Shown: positions 62,102-64,000 of the stretch, one piece after another | How positions within the stretch are numbered: the first letter of the stretch is position 1 | Layout of the letters: each line of letters begins with the position of its first letter | Assembly (NCBI GenBank): GCA_017427775.1 | Contig: JAFRSD010000035.1 | Span: forward strand, 62,001 to 126,000 | Reading direction: 5' to 3' | Length of the DNA stretch: 64,000 bases | DNA from: Lachnospiraceae bacterium | Lineage (GTDB): Bacteria; Bacillota; Clostridia; Lachnospirales; Lachnospiraceae | Translations under genes and position numbers: made by a program | The notes under the pieces: model-generated | The model's input: the letters and a program-made list of their open reading frames with translations, nothing else | The model's database searches: none | Told to the model about the DNA's origin: nothing

Positions 62102-63634
62102 TCATCTCTTGTTACTGAGCCGGACTTTAATATGTTCGTAATCAAGTTTGTATTTGTCTACGATGGAATTCGCGTAGGCAACACCGTCAGCGGGTTTACG
62201 GATCAGACGGAACGTTCTGCGGAAGCTTCCGTCTTCGACTACCGTTGCCACCAGGCTCACATAATTGTCGGAATCGTAAGCCAGTTCAAATGTATGCGTA
62301 ACCACGAAAAGGATGGCTCCTTTCGCGATCAGTCTCGACATCAGATCGCGCATCATCGAAAGCGCATCCACCGTCGAAGCCGATGTAAACAGCTCATTGA
62401 ATATCACAAGCGATTCTTTCGAAACGCTGTCAAGCGTCGACTTGATAAGGTCAAGCTCGTGCTCAAGACGTCCTTCTACGGTATTACCGGTCATCGAGGC
62501 GAATAACGTATAGATGCGGTCAAAGAAAGGCATCTTCGCCGAATTAGCCGCTACGGGAAGCCCCATTGCGGTAAAATAAGCGGCCTGTCCGAAGCTTCTC
62601 GCAAGCGTCGTCTTACCGCCCTGGTTCGGTCCGGTTACGATGATTGCCGTTTCGGTGCCCGACTTCATAATATCGTTAAATACGATCTCCTTATTCTCGG
62701 AGGAGTTCTTCTCGGCGAGAACGATATCGTAACAGTCATCGAGGTTTACTTCCCTGTCCTCTGAGAACTTTGTAAAAGTGATCGGGAAATTCTTAACCTT
62801 CATCCGTGCCATGTAATCGAGGTTCAGCAGATAGAATCGGAACTCGCGTACAATGTCGGACACTTCGGTCGTGATAATGTTCCGGTTGATGCCGCAGAAG
62901 GTTTCAAGATTACGGAAAAGCGGCCTGTTCCGCTTCATAAACTGCTCGAGAATGAAATTCTCAAGCGGAGAAACATTCATATCGCCGAAGGGCGACTCCG
63001 TGAACGAATGGGAATCCGCGGATTCCTCGCTCCTGAGAAACTCCGAACGGATTTCGTTACAGTAATCATCATCGCTGTAATCAAAGTCCAGAACGGCGTT
63101 ATCTTTGCCGATCGTAAGGCGGAACTTCATCTTTTCGAACTCATCGTTAATATCTCCCGCCTGTTTGCGAAGATTCACGACATCGGCGGAAGTGATGATC
63201 TTATTTAACTCGTCCCGAAGCGTCAGCAAAGCCTCCGACTTGGGCGGCATCTGCTGAAGATCGCTGCAGAACAGTTCAATCGAATCATAATACTGAACGA
63301 TCGTATCAAGACGCCACTTCCACTTCTGAACCGATTCGGTCTTCTCGGAAAGCATCTGGTAGCGGCGCGAAACGATAATTCCGAGGATAAAACGGTTTAC
63401 TGCCGCGCGGATATCGGGATCACACAGATCTTTCGCGACGGACTGACGGTAAGCCGCTTCGTTCTTCGTCTTCGAAGCATAGTAAAAATACGGACGGAGT
63501 TCGGCATCGTCCGGTTCTTCCAGGACCACATTGATATATTCGGGAAGGTTAAGGTCATCGAAATAATCCGGCGCCGTCAAGGCGCTGACCATTTCAAAAC
63601 TGAGCCCTTTCACCGGGCTGAATAGGCTTGTCAT
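62102..63634 (-). CDS. MutS-like ATPase B, partner of A
   Basis: A 510-residue protein with the same plan as its neighbour: helical N-terminal half and a MutS-type ATPase with Walker A V-T-G-P-N-Q-G-G-K-T near residue 334, signature E-G-R-L-E-H-E-L-D, Walker B L-V-I-F-N-E-L-F near 408 and switch His in V-V-T-H. Again Asn replaces the Walker B Asp. It lacks the mismatch-recognition domain. The pair differ strongly outside the ATPase motifs, suggesting an old duplication and a heterodimer. ATG follows GGGGG. The CBM9-containing gene ends 30 bases upstream. Confidence 0.87.
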   Translation of the reverse strand: MTSLFSPVKGLSFEMVSALTAPDYFDDLNLPEYINVVLEEPDDAELRPYFYYASKTKNEAAYRQSVAKDLCDPDIRAAVNRFILGIIVSRRYQMLSEKTESVQKWKWRLDTIVQYYDSIELFCSDLQQMPPKSEALLTLRDELNKIITSADVVNLRKQAGDINDEFEKMKFRLTIGKDNAVLDFDYSDDDYCNEIRSEFLRSEESADSHSFTESPFGDMNVSPLENFILEQFMKRNRPLFRNLETFCGINRNIITTEVSDIVREFRFYLLNLDYMARMKVKNFPITFTKFSEDREVNLDDCYDIVLAEKNSSENKEIVFNDIMKSGTETAIIVTGPNQGGKTTLARSFGQAAYFTAMGLPVAANSAKMPFFDRIYTLFASMTGNTVEGRLEHELDLIKSTLDSVSKESLVIFNELFTSASTVDALSMMRDLMSRLIAKGAILFVVTHTFELAYDSDNYVSLVATVVEDGSFRRTFRLIRKPADGVAYANSIVDKYKLDYEHIKVRLSNKR

Positions 63635-63664
63635 AAAACCCCCGTTCCAAAACGGAAACCGTTT

Positions 63665-64000
63665 CTATTTCAGGTTGATCGTTCCGACCGCGGAAAGGTC
63701 GGTATAGGTCATAAGGCTCGTATCGCTCCAGGTAAGGATGCGGTTACGCTGTCCTTCGCCTTCGGAATCGTTTACATGAATGTCAAGACCGAGGAATCCG
63801 CCGCAAACCATGGATTCTTTCGGCGCCGGAAGCATTACCTCGACGGTATAACCGCTTTCGTTACTCTTCACCTGATAAGTAACCGCCGAAGCATTGATGC
63901 CGTTTCCGCACTCAAGTGCTCCGTCGCGACCGATCCGGATATGCAGGTCCTTGCCTTCGCGGTACTTGTCGGACTTCGTTCCGTCACCGCAAAGGAATAC
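63665..64000 (-). CDS. C-terminal end of a protein with a CBM9-like domain
   Basis: The 5' part is beyond the right edge; 111 codons remain, open to position 64000. The visible residues match the end of a CBM9 (DOMON-like) fold: Y-T-V-E-V-M-L-P, then F-L-G-L-D-I-H-V-N-D, then Q-R-N-R-I-L-T-W-S-D and a closing V-G-T-I-N-L strand. CBM9 modules bind sugar chain ends and occur at the C-terminus of xylanases and related enzymes. The attached catalytic domain, if any, is unseen. Confidence 0.75.
   Translation of the reverse strand, partial: VFLCGDGTKSDKYREGKDLHIRIGRDGALECGNGINASAVTYQVKSNESGYTVEVMLPAPKESMVCGGFLGLDIHVNDSEGEGQRNRILTWSDTSLMTYTDLSAVGTINLK

Overview
This is a continuous stretch of bacterial chromosome from a Gram-positive anaerobe of the class Clostridia, most likely Lachnospiraceae. 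The assignment is an inference from gene content and order: radC-mreBCD-mrdA-minC-rodA, polA-coaE, ACT-DUF711, a THF riboswitch before an ECF folate transporter, a SpoIIIE/FtsK translocase and a single-TM HlyD-like protein beside sepF, together with plant/host-glycan hydrolases and AGGAGG-type ribosome binding sites. Base composition is even. I saw no insertion sequence, prophage, integrase or CRISPR array. Every gene is on the minus strand except one tRNA-Leu, so the operons read from high to low coordinates.

Layout, low to high coordinate. (1) 1-3.1 kb: cell-division genes divIVA (cut by the edge) and sepF, a PLP-homeostasis protein and an HlyD-like membrane protein. (2) 3.3-13.0 kb: a small P-loop protein with its own promoter and terminator, then the cell-shape operon radC-mreB-mreC-mreD-mrdA-minC-rodA-dacA; minD and minE are absent. 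(3) 13.1-21.1 kb: a YnbB-like PLP enzyme, miaA, mutL, ftsK/spoIIIE and uppP. (4) 21.1-26.4 kb: two large glycosidases, GH95 and GH2. (5) 26.5-34.3 kb: pnp with a long leader hairpin, and a folate operon (THF riboswitch, folT, two folC-type ligases) that ends in a membrane-anchored GH5 cellulase; rpsO lies upstream. (6) 34.3-42.9 kb: the rimP-nusA-ylxR-ylxQ-infB-rbfA-nrnA-truB-ribF translation and RNA operon, behind a consensus promoter and a palindromic leader hairpin. (7) 42.9-48.0 kb: a compact histidine operon with two fusion proteins (HisZ-HisG, and a degenerate HisA/HisF-like barrel fused to HisI-HisE), plus a 52-residue membrane protein. (8) 48.0-55.6 kb: RNA-modification genes, recU, a HAD phosphatase, a small alarmone synthetase, DUF711 and an ACT protein. 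(9) 55.6-60.4 kb: a YycJ-like metallo-hydrolase, coaE, polA and a zinc-finger membrane protein. (10) 60.4-64.0 kb: tRNA-Leu(CAA), then two tandem MutS-like ATPases that lack the mismatch-recognition region, and the 3' end of a gene with a CBM9-like domain.

Most of the window is core housekeeping. The least explained part is the tandem MutS-like ATPase pair at 60.6-63.6 kb. The clearest regulatory find is the THF riboswitch at 33.76-33.85 kb, whose downstream hairpin can act both as terminator and as RBS blocker for an operon that includes a cellulase.
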